A stretch of DNA of 64,000 nucleotides from the NCBI GenBank assembly GCA_044226195.1, contig JBGAHO010000018.1:7283-71282 (forward strand), in the 5' to 3' direction. Below the pieces are notes generated by a model, which was not told where the DNA came from, did no database searches, and saw nothing but the letters and a program-made list of their open reading frames with translations. The translations under genes were made by a program, and so were the position numbers. The stretch comes from RPQJ01 sp044226195. GTDB lineage: Bacteria; Pseudomonadota; Gammaproteobacteria; Steroidobacterales; Steroidobacteraceae. This document shows positions 49,908 to 58,529 of this stretch, piece by piece (the first letter of the stretch is position 1; every line of letters starts with the position of its first letter).

Positions 49908-52325
49908 ATGAAATGGCGATCTGGTTTGCTCGCAGGCGCGCTCAGCGCGCTGATTTGCCCGCTGGCGATGACCCAGGAGACGCAAGCCGTCGGCCCGTAC
50001 ACGGACTTCAAGGGGACCATCAAGCTCGACGTGCGTGACTCCACGGCCGACTGGGGTCCGTTCACGCCGAAAGCGGCACCGCAAGGTGCGCCGAACATCC
50101 TGTTCGTCCTGTACGACGACACCGGACTTGCGGCGTGGTCACCGTACGGCGGGCGGATCCACATGCCGACCCTCGACAGACTGGCCGCGAACGGCCTGAC
50201 CTACACGCAGTGGCACACGGTGGCCCTGTGTTCGCCGACGCGGTCCACGCTCCTGACGGGGCGCAACCATACCCTGAATGGAATGGCCGCCATCACGGAG
50301 GCTTCCAACGGATTCCCGGGATCGAGCGGCCGAATCCCGCCGCAGGCCGCCACGCTGGCGCAGATTCTCCAGGACAACGGCTACAGCACCTTCTGGCTGG
50401 GCAAGAATCACAACGTGACCGAGCAGGACATCGCAGAGGGTGGCAACCGCAAGACTTGGCCACTCGGCCAGGGATTCGAGCGGTTCTACGGTTTCCTCGG
50501 TGGTGAAACCAACCAGTGGTACCCGGACCTCGTCGAGGACAATCACTTCATCGAACCGCCCGCGACGCCGGAGCAGGGGTACCACCTGTCCAAGGACCTG
50601 GCCGACCAGGCGATCAAGATGATCCGCAATCAGAAGGCGGCCAATCCTTCGAAACCGTGGTTCATGTTCTACAATCCCGGCGCCAATCACGCCCCGCACC
50701 ATGCGCCGCAGGAATACATCGACAAGTACAAGGGCAAGTTCGACGACGGCTACGAAGCGTACCGTACGTGGGTGCTGGCGCGCATGATCGAGAAAGGCGT
50801 GCTGCCGAAAGGCACCAAGCTGACGCCGATCAACCCGCTGCCGAACTCCCAGGCGAACCCGGCCGATGCCGTCCGGCCATGGAACACGCTCAGCGCGGAC
50901 GAGAAGAAGCTGTTCTCGCACATGGCGGAGGTCTGGGCCGGGTTCTCGGAGTACACCGACGTCCAGGTCGGCCGCGTCATCGAATACCTGCAGCAGTCCG
51001 GGCAGCTCGACAACACCATGGTTCTGTATGCCGCAGACAATGGCACCTCGGGTGAAGGCACGCCGAACGGTTCCGTCAACGAGAACAATTTCTTCAACGG
51101 CTACCCCGATGATCTTGCCGAGAACATGAAGCTGATCGACAAGCTCGGGTCACCGGATACCTACGGCCACTTTCCCACCGGATGGGCAGTCGCATTCTCG
51201 ACCCCGTTCCAGATGTTCAAGCGTTACTCGCAGTTTTCCGGCGGCACCGCCGATCCGCTCGTGATTTCCTGGCCGAAGGGCATCAAGGCGCGTGGCGAGA
51301 TCCGCGATCAGTACCATCACTCGGTGGACATCGTTCCCACGATCCTCGACGTTGTCGGCCTCGAGATGCCCAAGGTCTACCACGGCGTGGAGCAGTTCCC
51401 GCTTTCCGGCATTTCGATGAAGTACACGTTCGACGCGGCGCCGCACGCTCCAACGCAGAAGAAGCGCCAGTTCTACAGCATGCTCGGAACCCGAGGGATC
51501 TGGGAGGATGGGTGGCTGGCTTCCTCCGTGCATGCGCCGTTCACTGGCAAGGGTCACTTCGACCAGGACCAATGGGAGCTCTATCACGTCGACGCGGACC
51601 GTTCGGAATCAACGGACCTCGCGAAAAAGTACCCCGACAAGCTCGAGGCGCTGAAAAAGGCGTGGTTCGAGGAGGCCCAGGCCAACCTGGCATTGCCGGT
51701 AGACGATCGCACGCCGACCGAAATCCTGTTGACGGAGCGTCCCTCGTCAGAGCCGACGCGTGACCGTTACGTCTATTACCCGGGCACGGCGCCGGTACCG
51801 GAAGGTGTCGCTGTCAGCGTGCGCAGTCGCTCCTACAAGATTCTCGCCAATGTCGAAATCACGGATGTCGATGCCGGCGGCGTGATCTTCGCGCACGGCT
51901 CGCGCTTTGGCGGACACTCCCTGTTCATCAAGGACCACAGGCTCTATTACGTGTACAACTTCCTTGGCCTCAAGCCCGAGCAGACGTTCGTCTCGTCCGT
52001 GGATTTGAAGCCCGGCAAGTACACGCTCGGCATGGAGTTCAACCGCACCGGCGCCGGCCCGCACAAGGAATCGCTGGGCGACATGAAGCTGTACGTGAAC
52101 GACCAGGTTGTCGCGAGCGGCCCGATGAAGACCCAGCCGGCCAAGTTCACCTTGTCGGGCGACGGGCTCTGCGTCGGGTTCGACAGCGGCGACGCGGTCA
52201 GCGCCGAATACAAGACGCCGGGAACCTTCCACGGTGGAACGATCCAGGCCGTGGCCATTTCGGTGGAACCGACCGCGTATGCCGATCTTCAGCAGGAAGC
52301 CCAGAGGGCTTTGATGCGCGATTGA
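49908..52325 (+). CDS. secreted Cys-type arylsulfatase with C-terminal beta domain
   Basis: An 805-residue sulfatase starting at ATG 49908 with a Sec-type signal peptide. The formylglycine motif is CSPTR (Cys108) in ALCSPTRSTLLTGR, matching CxPxR, and the metal-site pair Asp70-Asp71 is in VLYDDTG. YDTEN-like later motifs include YAADNGTSGEG. After about residue 640 there is an added beta-rich domain (PEGVAVSVRSRSYKILANVEI to KFTLSGDGLCVGFDSGDAV). This makes it longer than typical sulfatases. It hydrolyses a sulfate ester of unknown type; maturation needs the island's anSME-like enzyme. Confidence 0.94.
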   Translation: MKWRSGLLAGALSALICPLAMTQETQAVGPYTDFKGTIKLDVRDSTADWGPFTPKAAPQGAPNILFVLYDDTGLAAWSPYGGRIHMPTLDRLAANGLTYTQWHTVALCSPTRSTLLTGRNHTLNGMAAITEASNGFPGSSGRIPPQAATLAQILQDNGYSTFWLGKNHNVTEQDIAEGGNRKTWPLGQGFERFYGFLGGETNQWYPDLVEDNHFIEPPATPEQGYHLSKDLADQAIKMIRNQKAANPSKPWFMFYNPGANHAPHHAPQEYIDKYKGKFDDGYEAYRTWVLARMIEKGVLPKGTKLTPINPLPNSQANPADAVRPWNTLSADEKKLFSHMAEVWAGFSEYTDVQVGRVIEYLQQSGQLDNTMVLYAADNGTSGEGTPNGSVNENNFFNGYPDDLAENMKLIDKLGSPDTYGHFPTGWAVAFSTPFQMFKRYSQFSGGTADPLVISWPKGIKARGEIRDQYHHSVDIVPTILDVVGLEMPKVYHGVEQFPLSGISMKYTFDAAPHAPTQKKRQFYSMLGTRGIWEDGWLASSVHAPFTGKGHFDQDQWELYHVDADRSESTDLAKKYPDKLEALKKAWFEEAQANLALPVDDRTPTEILLTERPSSEPTRDRYVYYPGTAPVPEGVAVSVRSRSYKILANVEITDVDAGGVIFAHGSRFGGHSLFIKDHRLYYVYNFLGLKPEQTFVSSVDLKPGKYTLGMEFNRTGAGPHKESLGDMKLYVNDQVVASGPMKTQPAKFTLSGDGLCVGFDSGDAVSAEYKTPGTFHGGTIQAVAISVEPTAYADLQQEAQRALMRD

Positions 52326-52337
52326 TGGCAAGGCTCT

Positions 52338-52370
52338 CACCGGCACGTCGCTCTGAGCGTCGCGCCGGTG
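52338..52370 (+). other. hairpin between the two sulfatase genes
   Basis: CACCGGC (52338-52344) pairs with GCCGGTG (52364-52370), with inner CGCT/AGCG. No T run follows. It may stabilise or punctuate the mRNA. Confidence 0.4.
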
Positions 52371-52446
52371 GCCGTCTGGTCGCATGTCGCTGCTCGGCGG
52401 CGCGACATCTGGCCGGATTTCAAGCAAAGAAACGTAGGAGCGAACG

Positions 52447-54135
52447 ATGAAGCAGGGACCTGAGTTATCGAGGCGCGCCTTCATGGCGAGCCTGGGCAAG
52501 CCGAAGCGCCTGTTGTCGGCGCTCGGCCTGGCGGGAGGCTTGGCGCTCGCAGTCACAGCACTGCCGCAGGAGGCGCTCGCGCAGGCATCCGCCAGGAAGC
52601 CCAACATCGTCGTCATCTTTGGTGACGACATCGGCATGTGGAACGTCGGCGCCTACACCCACGGCATGATGGGCAAGACCCCGAACATCGACAGCATCGC
52701 CAGGCAAGGGGCGCTGTTCACCGATCAGTACGCGCAACCCAGCTGCACGGCGGGCCGCGCGGCGTTCATCACCGGTCAGTTGCCGGTTCGCACCGGCATG
52801 ACGACCATCGGCCTGCCCGGCTCACCGCGTGGCATCCAGAAGAGCGACCCGACGCTGGCGGAGGTGCTCAAGTCGCTCGGTTATGCCACCGCGCAGTTCG
52901 GCAAGAACCACCTGGGCGACCGGAACGAGTTCCTGCCGACCGTGCATGGCTTCGACGAATGGTTCGGCAACCTCTACCACCTGAACGCGGAGGAAGAGCC
53001 GGAGCAGCTCGACTATCTTAAGGATCCGGAACTGAAGGCGAAATTCGCCCCGCGCGGCGTGATGCACACCTGGGCGACGACGGTCGACGATGCGGCCATT
53101 GATGCGAGGTTCGGGCGCGTCGGCAAGCAGAAGATCGAAAACACCGGGCCCCTGACGCGCACGCGCATGGAAACCTTCGACCAGGAGGTGACCGACGCGA
53201 CGCTGAACTACCTGGACCGCGTCGGCAAGGGCAACAAGCCGTTCTTCGTCTGGTTCAACACGACCGCCATCCATGTCTGGTCGCATCCCCAGAACAAGTA
53301 CCTGCAGCAGGCCGTCGCGGAGGGGCGCGCGGAGCAGGACGTCGTGCGCGCGAAGATGCTGGAGCACGACGCGCAGGTCGGCTCGATCCTGAAGAAGATC
53401 AAGGACCTCGGCATCGAAGACAACACGATCGTCATCTACACCACCGACAACGGCAACGAGTTGATCTTCTGGCCCGACGGCGGCTATGCGCCGTTCCGCG
53501 GCGAGAAGGGAACGACCTGGGAAGGTGGCTTCCGCGTTCCGTTACTGATCCGCTGGCCGGGCAAGATTCCGGCGGGCGAGGAGTTGAATGGCATCCAGTC
53601 CCACGAAGACCTGTTCGTCACTCTGGCCGCGGCCGCCGGACTGCCCAACCTGAAGGGCGACCTTCTGAAGGGCTACACGATGAACGGCACGTCCTACAAG
53701 GTGCATCTGGACGGTTACAACAACCTCGACTACTGGATGGGCAAGACGGAGAAGTCGGCGCGCCGCGAGATCTTCTACTACGACGAGACCGACCTGATGG
53801 CAGTACGCGTGGACGGGTGGAAGCTGCACATCGGCGTCAAGCACAACGGCAGCTGGTTCGACGAGAAGTCGTACCCGGCCGTTCCGTACATCGTGAACCT
53901 GCTGATGGACCCGATGGAGAAGATGACGCCCGATTCGCACGAGTTCGCCTACATCGGCCAGAAGTTCTTCGCGCAGAAAATGTGGGTCGGCAGCGCCGCC
54001 GGGCCGTTCATCGCCGAGCACCTGAAGAGCCTGCAGGAGTTTCCGCCGAGCCAGGGCGCCGATACGCTCAGCATGAAGAAGGCCATCGAGAACGTCATGA
54101 AGAAGCTGGACTCCCCCAACGCCAGCAGCAACTGA
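52447..54135 (+). CDS. arylsulfatase with CxAxR-type formylglycine motif, Tat signal
   Basis: A 562-residue sulfatase. The N-terminus has SRRAFMASLG, a twin-arginine-like motif, then a hydrophobic core ending near EALAQA. The active-site motif is CTAGR (Cys100 in PSCTAGRAAFITG), the CxAxR variant known in AslA-like sulfatases. Metal residues Asp60-Asp61 are in IFGDDIG, and YTTDNGNELIFWPDGG continues the active site. A Tat signal fits, since formylglycine is made in the cytoplasm before folded export. Its second member of the pair at 49908 has Sec-like export and little overall similarity. Confidence 0.93.
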   Translation: MKQGPELSRRAFMASLGKPKRLLSALGLAGGLALAVTALPQEALAQASARKPNIVVIFGDDIGMWNVGAYTHGMMGKTPNIDSIARQGALFTDQYAQPSCTAGRAAFITGQLPVRTGMTTIGLPGSPRGIQKSDPTLAEVLKSLGYATAQFGKNHLGDRNEFLPTVHGFDEWFGNLYHLNAEEEPEQLDYLKDPELKAKFAPRGVMHTWATTVDDAAIDARFGRVGKQKIENTGPLTRTRMETFDQEVTDATLNYLDRVGKGNKPFFVWFNTTAIHVWSHPQNKYLQQAVAEGRAEQDVVRAKMLEHDAQVGSILKKIKDLGIEDNTIVIYTTDNGNELIFWPDGGYAPFRGEKGTTWEGGFRVPLLIRWPGKIPAGEELNGIQSHEDLFVTLAAAAGLPNLKGDLLKGYTMNGTSYKVHLDGYNNLDYWMGKTEKSARREIFYYDETDLMAVRVDGWKLHIGVKHNGSWFDEKSYPAVPYIVNLLMDPMEKMTPDSHEFAYIGQKFFAQKMWVGSAAGPFIAEHLKSLQEFPPSQGADTLSMKKAIENVMKKLDSPNASSN

Positions 54136-54167
54136 GGTCGCATTGGACGTGACCTGAAGAATGACCG

Positions 54168-54195
54168 GGCCGCACCCGTCGGATCGGGTGCGGCC
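54168..54195 (+). other. strong hairpin between sulfatase and nucleotidase-like genes
   Basis: GGCCGCACCCG (54168-54178) pairs perfectly with CGGGTGCGGCC (54185-54195) round a 6-base loop. No T run follows, so it is more likely an mRNA stability or partial termination element. Confidence 0.5.
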
Positions 54196-54215
54196 TGTGC
54201 CACGAGCGATCACCC

Positions 54216-56183
54216 ATGAAGCACACGCGCACCTCCCCGCGGGCCGACCCCGGCGAACCGGATGACTTCTCCCTGCTGTCGCTCGACGAACTGTCACGCC
54301 GCGAGTTCCTGATCGGCTCGGCGGCATTCGGTGCGGCACTGTTCGCGGGGCCGGCTCTCGCAGCGGCAGGGTCAAGGAGGACCTTCACGATCCTCCATAC
54401 CAACGACATGCACTCGAACTTCATCGGCATGGGCCCGGCCTCCGACTACACGCCGTTCAAGCCCAACGACGACCAGACGCGGGGCGGATACGCGCGCATC
54501 GCGGCCGTGCTCGCGTCGCGACGGAAGGCTCGCTCGGCGCAGGGGCCGGTGCTCGTGCTCGACGCGGGCGATTTCAGCATGGGCACCGCATTCGCGGCCG
54601 CAAGCCGCGAGATCGGTGGCGAGCTGCAGGTGATGTCGCGCATGGGGTACGACGCCACCACGTTCGGCAACCACGAATTCGATCTCGGACCGGACGGCCT
54701 CGCCCAGGCGATCACCGTCGCGAGCAAGGCCGGGCCGATTCCGGCGGTGCTCTCGACGAACTCCGACTTCACGGCCAGCGACGCGGCGCTCGATGGCCTG
54801 CGGCAACTGTCCGCGGCCGGCCTGATCCGCCGCTACCGCGTCATCGAACGGGACGGCCTGCGGTTCGGGGTCTTCGGCGTGCTCGGCAAGGAAGCGCAGT
54901 TCTACACCGGTGGCGCGGGCGCGGTGAAGTTCCTCGATCCGGTCGTCTCGGCCACCGAGGTGGTGAAGCAACTGCGCGAGGTGGAAAAGGTCGACGTCGT
55001 CATCGCCCTGAGTCACGGAGGCGTGACCAAGGACGCGGACGGGAAGTTCAGGACGGGCGACGACGTGCGCCTGGCGGAGGCCGTGCCGGGCATCGACGTT
55101 GTCATCGGCGGGCACAGCCACACCGAACTGTCGGAGCCAATCCTCGCCGGCGGACGCACGCCGGTCGTGCAGACGGGCAAGGAAGGCAAGAACGTCGGGG
55201 AGCTGGTGATCAGCCTCGACGACCACACGCCCAGGGTCGTGTCGTATCGGCTCCATCCCATCGACGACAGCATCGCGGGCGACCGCGCCGTGGGGGACGA
55301 GATCGACCGGCTCAAGCAGGGCGTCAGTGCGGCCGTGTTCGCATCGCGCGGCTACAGCGTGGACCAGGCCCTCGCGATCGCACCTCGGGACCTGCCCAAT
55401 ACCTTCACGGACATCGCCGCGGGCACGCTGCTGGCCAATCTCGTCAGCGACGCGCACCGCAAGGCGACGGAAGCGGACATCGGCTTCACGGTCAACGGAC
55501 TGATGCGCGCGCCGATCCTCCGCGGCAAGACCGGCGTCGTGACGGTGTATGACGTGTTCGCGGTGGCGCCTCTCGGCGCAGGAATCGTGGACAAGACGGC
55601 GGGCAGTGCGCTCGTCACGGCGTATTTCACGGGCCAGGAACTGAAGAATATCCTCGAGTTCTTCCTGGTGGACAACCCCGCGCATCCGGGCGAGATGTTC
55701 CCGCGGGCTTCGGGCCTGCGCTGCCGCTACGACTTGACGCGTCCGAAGCTCGACGTGGTCACCTCCGTCGAACTGGGGGACCTCGACCGCGGCTACCGCA
55801 CGATCGACACCACCGGCAAGGACGCGCAGCTGTACAGCTTCACGTGCCCGCTGTACGTGGGCGTGATCCTGGTGGCGATCCCGAAGTACACCAAGGGCAA
55901 GCTGACGCTGGTCCCGAAACGCAGGGACGGCCAGCCGATGACCTCGAAGGTCGAGGCACTCGACGCGCCGAAGGAAAACTCGGGGTACCTGTTGGCGCCG
56001 CCGGGCAAGCTGGATCCGGACAGCGTCGCGACGGCCGCGGGTGCCGGGGCCCCGCGCGAGATCAAGGAATGGCAGGCGATCATGGATCACCTGCGGGACC
56101 TGCCCGCCGTCCGGAAGGGCGAGTTGCCGGTGATCCCGGTCGACGCGCGCGCGGCCGAAGTGCGTGCGATCCGGGTCGCCTGA
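54216..56183 (+). CDS. Tat-exported 5'-nucleotidase-family metallophosphoesterase
   Basis: A 655-residue protein with a Tat signal (SRREFLIGSAAFGAALFAGPALA). Metal ligands of the calcineurin-like domain are in order: HTNDMHS, LDAGDFSMG, TFGNHEFD, ALSHGG, GGHSHTE. The C-terminal 5'-nucleotidase domain (FTVNGLMRAPILRGKTGVVTVYDVFAVAPLG) is present. Known relatives release phosphate from nucleotides. SoxB also belongs here, but its characteristic context (soxXYZA) is absent. On this island it may hydrolyse phosphate or sulfate esters in the periplasm; which is unknown. Confidence 0.92.
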   Translation: MKHTRTSPRADPGEPDDFSLLSLDELSRREFLIGSAAFGAALFAGPALAAAGSRRTFTILHTNDMHSNFIGMGPASDYTPFKPNDDQTRGGYARIAAVLASRRKARSAQGPVLVLDAGDFSMGTAFAAASREIGGELQVMSRMGYDATTFGNHEFDLGPDGLAQAITVASKAGPIPAVLSTNSDFTASDAALDGLRQLSAAGLIRRYRVIERDGLRFGVFGVLGKEAQFYTGGAGAVKFLDPVVSATEVVKQLREVEKVDVVIALSHGGVTKDADGKFRTGDDVRLAEAVPGIDVVIGGHSHTELSEPILAGGRTPVVQTGKEGKNVGELVISLDDHTPRVVSYRLHPIDDSIAGDRAVGDEIDRLKQGVSAAVFASRGYSVDQALAIAPRDLPNTFTDIAAGTLLANLVSDAHRKATEADIGFTVNGLMRAPILRGKTGVVTVYDVFAVAPLGAGIVDKTAGSALVTAYFTGQELKNILEFFLVDNPAHPGEMFPRASGLRCRYDLTRPKLDVVTSVELGDLDRGYRTIDTTGKDAQLYSFTCPLYVGVILVAIPKYTKGKLTLVPKRRDGQPMTSKVEALDAPKENSGYLLAPPGKLDPDSVATAAGAGAPREIKEWQAIMDHLRDLPAVRKGELPVIPVDARAAEVRAIRVA

Positions 56184-56192
56184 AGAGCGGCG

Positions 56193-57524
56193 ATGGCCCT
56201 GTGTCGTCCATCAACCCGCTCGAAGGCCGCCGACCCTGGCACAGCCTCGTACGTCGTGCGGGCCTCGAGCGCGATCGCCGCCTGCCTGCTGGCCGGCGCG
56301 GCCTGTGCCCAGTCGGTCGAGTCCGACGTGACGCCGGAGTCTGCAACGCTCGTCAAGGACGCCGGGCACTACGTGGCGCCGGACATCAGCGATCGCTCGC
56401 TGCAGAAGCTGAACGCCCAGTCCTCGCACGACCGGTTCTCGATCAAGTTCGGCCTGGCGCTGCTGCCGGCCGACTACACGTCGTTCAGGCAGGACGCCAA
56501 CAGCAAGGCGCAGGTCGGCAACCAGCAGGACGAGTTCGAGGCGCGCTCGCTGCGCCTGATGATCCGCGGCTACTTCGAACTGGGCCGCCGGTGGAATTAC
56601 TTCGGCAGCTATGAATACAAGGGCTTCGACAAGAATCCCGGCGATCCCTACTGGTCGGTCACCGATGCGAACATCTCGACGCTCCTGGGCCCGAAGCTCG
56701 GCACGCTGACCATCGGCAAGGTGAAGGAGCCGTACTCGTACGAGCTGGCAGGCGACTCGGCGAACCTGCCGCAGCACGAGCGACTGCTCAATCCGTTCTA
56801 CCTGTCGCGCAACGTCGGCGTGAAGCTGACGAACACGATGCTGGACCAGCGCGGAACCTGGTCGGTCGGCTGGTTCAACGATTGGTGGACCAAGGGCGAC
56901 TCCTATGGCGGGTCCGGCAATGATTTCGCCGGACGCCTCACGTTCCTGCCGATCCTCAGCGAGGACGGCGCCACCTATCTGCACCTCGGCATCGCGGTGC
57001 GCTATTACGGCGCGGACGACGGGCAGCTGCGCTTCCTGGGCCGCCCGGCCTCGAACGTCGCGGACTATTACGTCGACACCGGCAAGGTGCCGGGCGATCA
57101 CGCCTGGAACACGGGGCTGGAGGCGCTGTGGAGCGCCGGCCCGTACTCCGTGCTGGCGGAATACACGCGTTCCGACCTGAGCACCCGTGACGGCACGAGA
57201 CCCACGCTGGACGGCTGCTACGTGACCGGCAGCTGGGTGATCACCGGTGAGCACCGGCCCTACGACAAGAAAGCTGGATATGCGCGACGGATCCTGCCGG
57301 CCGGCCGCTGGGGCTCCTGGGAGGTCATCGCGCGGTACGGCCACGTCGACCTCGACGACAAGACCGTGCACGGCGGCACGATGGACGGCTGGTGGACCGG
57401 TCTCAACTGGTGGGCCACGCGGCGGCTGAAGATGAGCGTCGGGTATGGCGACGTCGACCTCGACCGGCTCGGCATCCAGGGCAATACGAAGATGGTGCTG
57501 TCGCGACTGCAGTGGATCTACTGA
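56193..57524 (+). CDS. OprP/OprO-like outer-membrane porin
   Basis: A 443-residue protein. The ATG at 56193 gives an odd, basic N-terminus before the signal; a GTG at 56256 would give the usual one ending GAACAQS. Beta-strand patterns with alternating aromatics run throughout, including RLMIRGYFELGRRWNYFGSY, LGTLTIGKVKEPYS and a final ...MVLSRLQWIY. The best fit is the phosphate-selective porin OprP/OprO family. Next to sulfatases and a nucleotidase, uptake of anionic esters is plausible but inferred. Confidence 0.85.
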   Translation: MALCRPSTRSKAADPGTASYVVRASSAIAACLLAGAACAQSVESDVTPESATLVKDAGHYVAPDISDRSLQKLNAQSSHDRFSIKFGLALLPADYTSFRQDANSKAQVGNQQDEFEARSLRLMIRGYFELGRRWNYFGSYEYKGFDKNPGDPYWSVTDANISTLLGPKLGTLTIGKVKEPYSYELAGDSANLPQHERLLNPFYLSRNVGVKLTNTMLDQRGTWSVGWFNDWWTKGDSYGGSGNDFAGRLTFLPILSEDGATYLHLGIAVRYYGADDGQLRFLGRPASNVADYYVDTGKVPGDHAWNTGLEALWSAGPYSVLAEYTRSDLSTRDGTRPTLDGCYVTGSWVITGEHRPYDKKAGYARRILPAGRWGSWEVIARYGHVDLDDKTVHGGTMDGWWTGLNWWATRRLKMSVGYGDVDLDRLGIQGNTKMVLSRLQWIY

Positions 57525-57525
57525 C

Positions 57526-58371
57526 ATGAGTCGAGCAAACGCGCTGACGACGTGCATCGGACTGGCGGCCGCCGGTTGCGTACTGGCGTGCCGACCGGCG
57601 GCGGCCGGAGATCGCGGCCCGATCGGCCAGGACGTCCAGTTGAGTCTCGGCGCCTTCTTCCTGACATCCGGCAGTGAGGTTCGCCTCGACGGTGAGGCCG
57701 GAGCAGGCACCAGGATCGACTGGGAGAACGAGTTCCACGTGGACGACCGGGACCAGTTCCGCATCGATGCATTCTGGCGCTTCGCCGACAGGCACAAAGT
57801 CCGGCTGATGTACTTCGAGAACGACCGCCGCAAGAACATCGTGCTGTCCCGCGACATCCATTTTGGCGATCACGTGTTCCCGGTCGACCTCGACGTGGCC
57901 ACGTTCTTCAACATGCGCGTCGTCGAACTCGCCTACGAATACGCCTTCCTGCAGCGCGACAACCTCGAACTCAGCGCCTCGATCGGCATCCACAACACCA
58001 AGGTCGAAGCGGGCCTGCGCGGCACGCTGTCCACCACGGAGGGTGGCGGCGCGGTCGAGCTGGTCGACGTGAAGGAAGTGGGCTCCGCCGACGGGCCGCT
58101 CCCCGTCCTCGGCCTGCGCGTGCTTTGGGGCATGGGCCACGACTTCTACTTCGACGGGATCGCGCAATACTTCGTCGCTTCGATCGACGCCTACGACGGC
58201 CATGTCGAGGACTACAAGGTCGGCATCACCTGGTATCCGTTGCGACACGCGGGCGTCGGGTTGGGCTACAACCGGTTCGTGACCCGGCTCGACGTCGAGA
58301 AGAGTTCGTTTTCGGGCGCGTTGAAGATCCAGTACGACGGACCGTTGGCCTATCTCACGGTCGGATTCTAG
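57526..58371 (+). CDS. outer-membrane beta-barrel protein of unknown function
   Basis: The ATG at 57526, 1 base after the porin stop, gives 281 residues with a signal peptide ending near AAAG. The rest shows about ten amphipathic strands (FRIDAFWRFADRHKVRLMYF, RVVELAYEYAFLQRDNLELSASIG, YKVGITWYPLRHAGVGLGYNRF) and ends AYLTVGF, with the terminal Phe typical of outer-membrane barrels. No characterised family recognised. Co-transcribed with the porin. Confidence 0.75.
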   Translation: MSRANALTTCIGLAAAGCVLACRPAAAGDRGPIGQDVQLSLGAFFLTSGSEVRLDGEAGAGTRIDWENEFHVDDRDQFRIDAFWRFADRHKVRLMYFENDRRKNIVLSRDIHFGDHVFPVDLDVATFFNMRVVELAYEYAFLQRDNLELSASIGIHNTKVEAGLRGTLSTTEGGGAVELVDVKEVGSADGPLPVLGLRVLWGMGHDFYFDGIAQYFVASIDAYDGHVEDYKVGITWYPLRHAGVGLGYNRFVTRLDVEKSSFSGALKIQYDGPLAYLTVGF

Positions 58372-58529
58372 TTCGGTTCGTCGCGCAGCGATGCGTCGAG
58401 TCCAGGGCGGCCGCAGACAAAGTAGGCATGCGTGCCGCCGAAGGAACCGTCATCGCGACTTCGGTCACGGTTGCGAAGTGGGCCGGGCGAACCCTGGAAG
58501 GCACCATGCGGCGGTGAGATGATCGAACG

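Noticed and set aside
54216..56183. SoxB thiosulfate-oxidising enzyme
   Set aside because: Same superfamily and Tat export, but no soxXYZA genes and the motif set (HTNDMHS, DAGDFSMG) fits ordinary 5'-nucleotidases better.
58428..58517. 29-codon open frame before cls
   Set aside because: Too short, no ribosome site and no recognisable feature.
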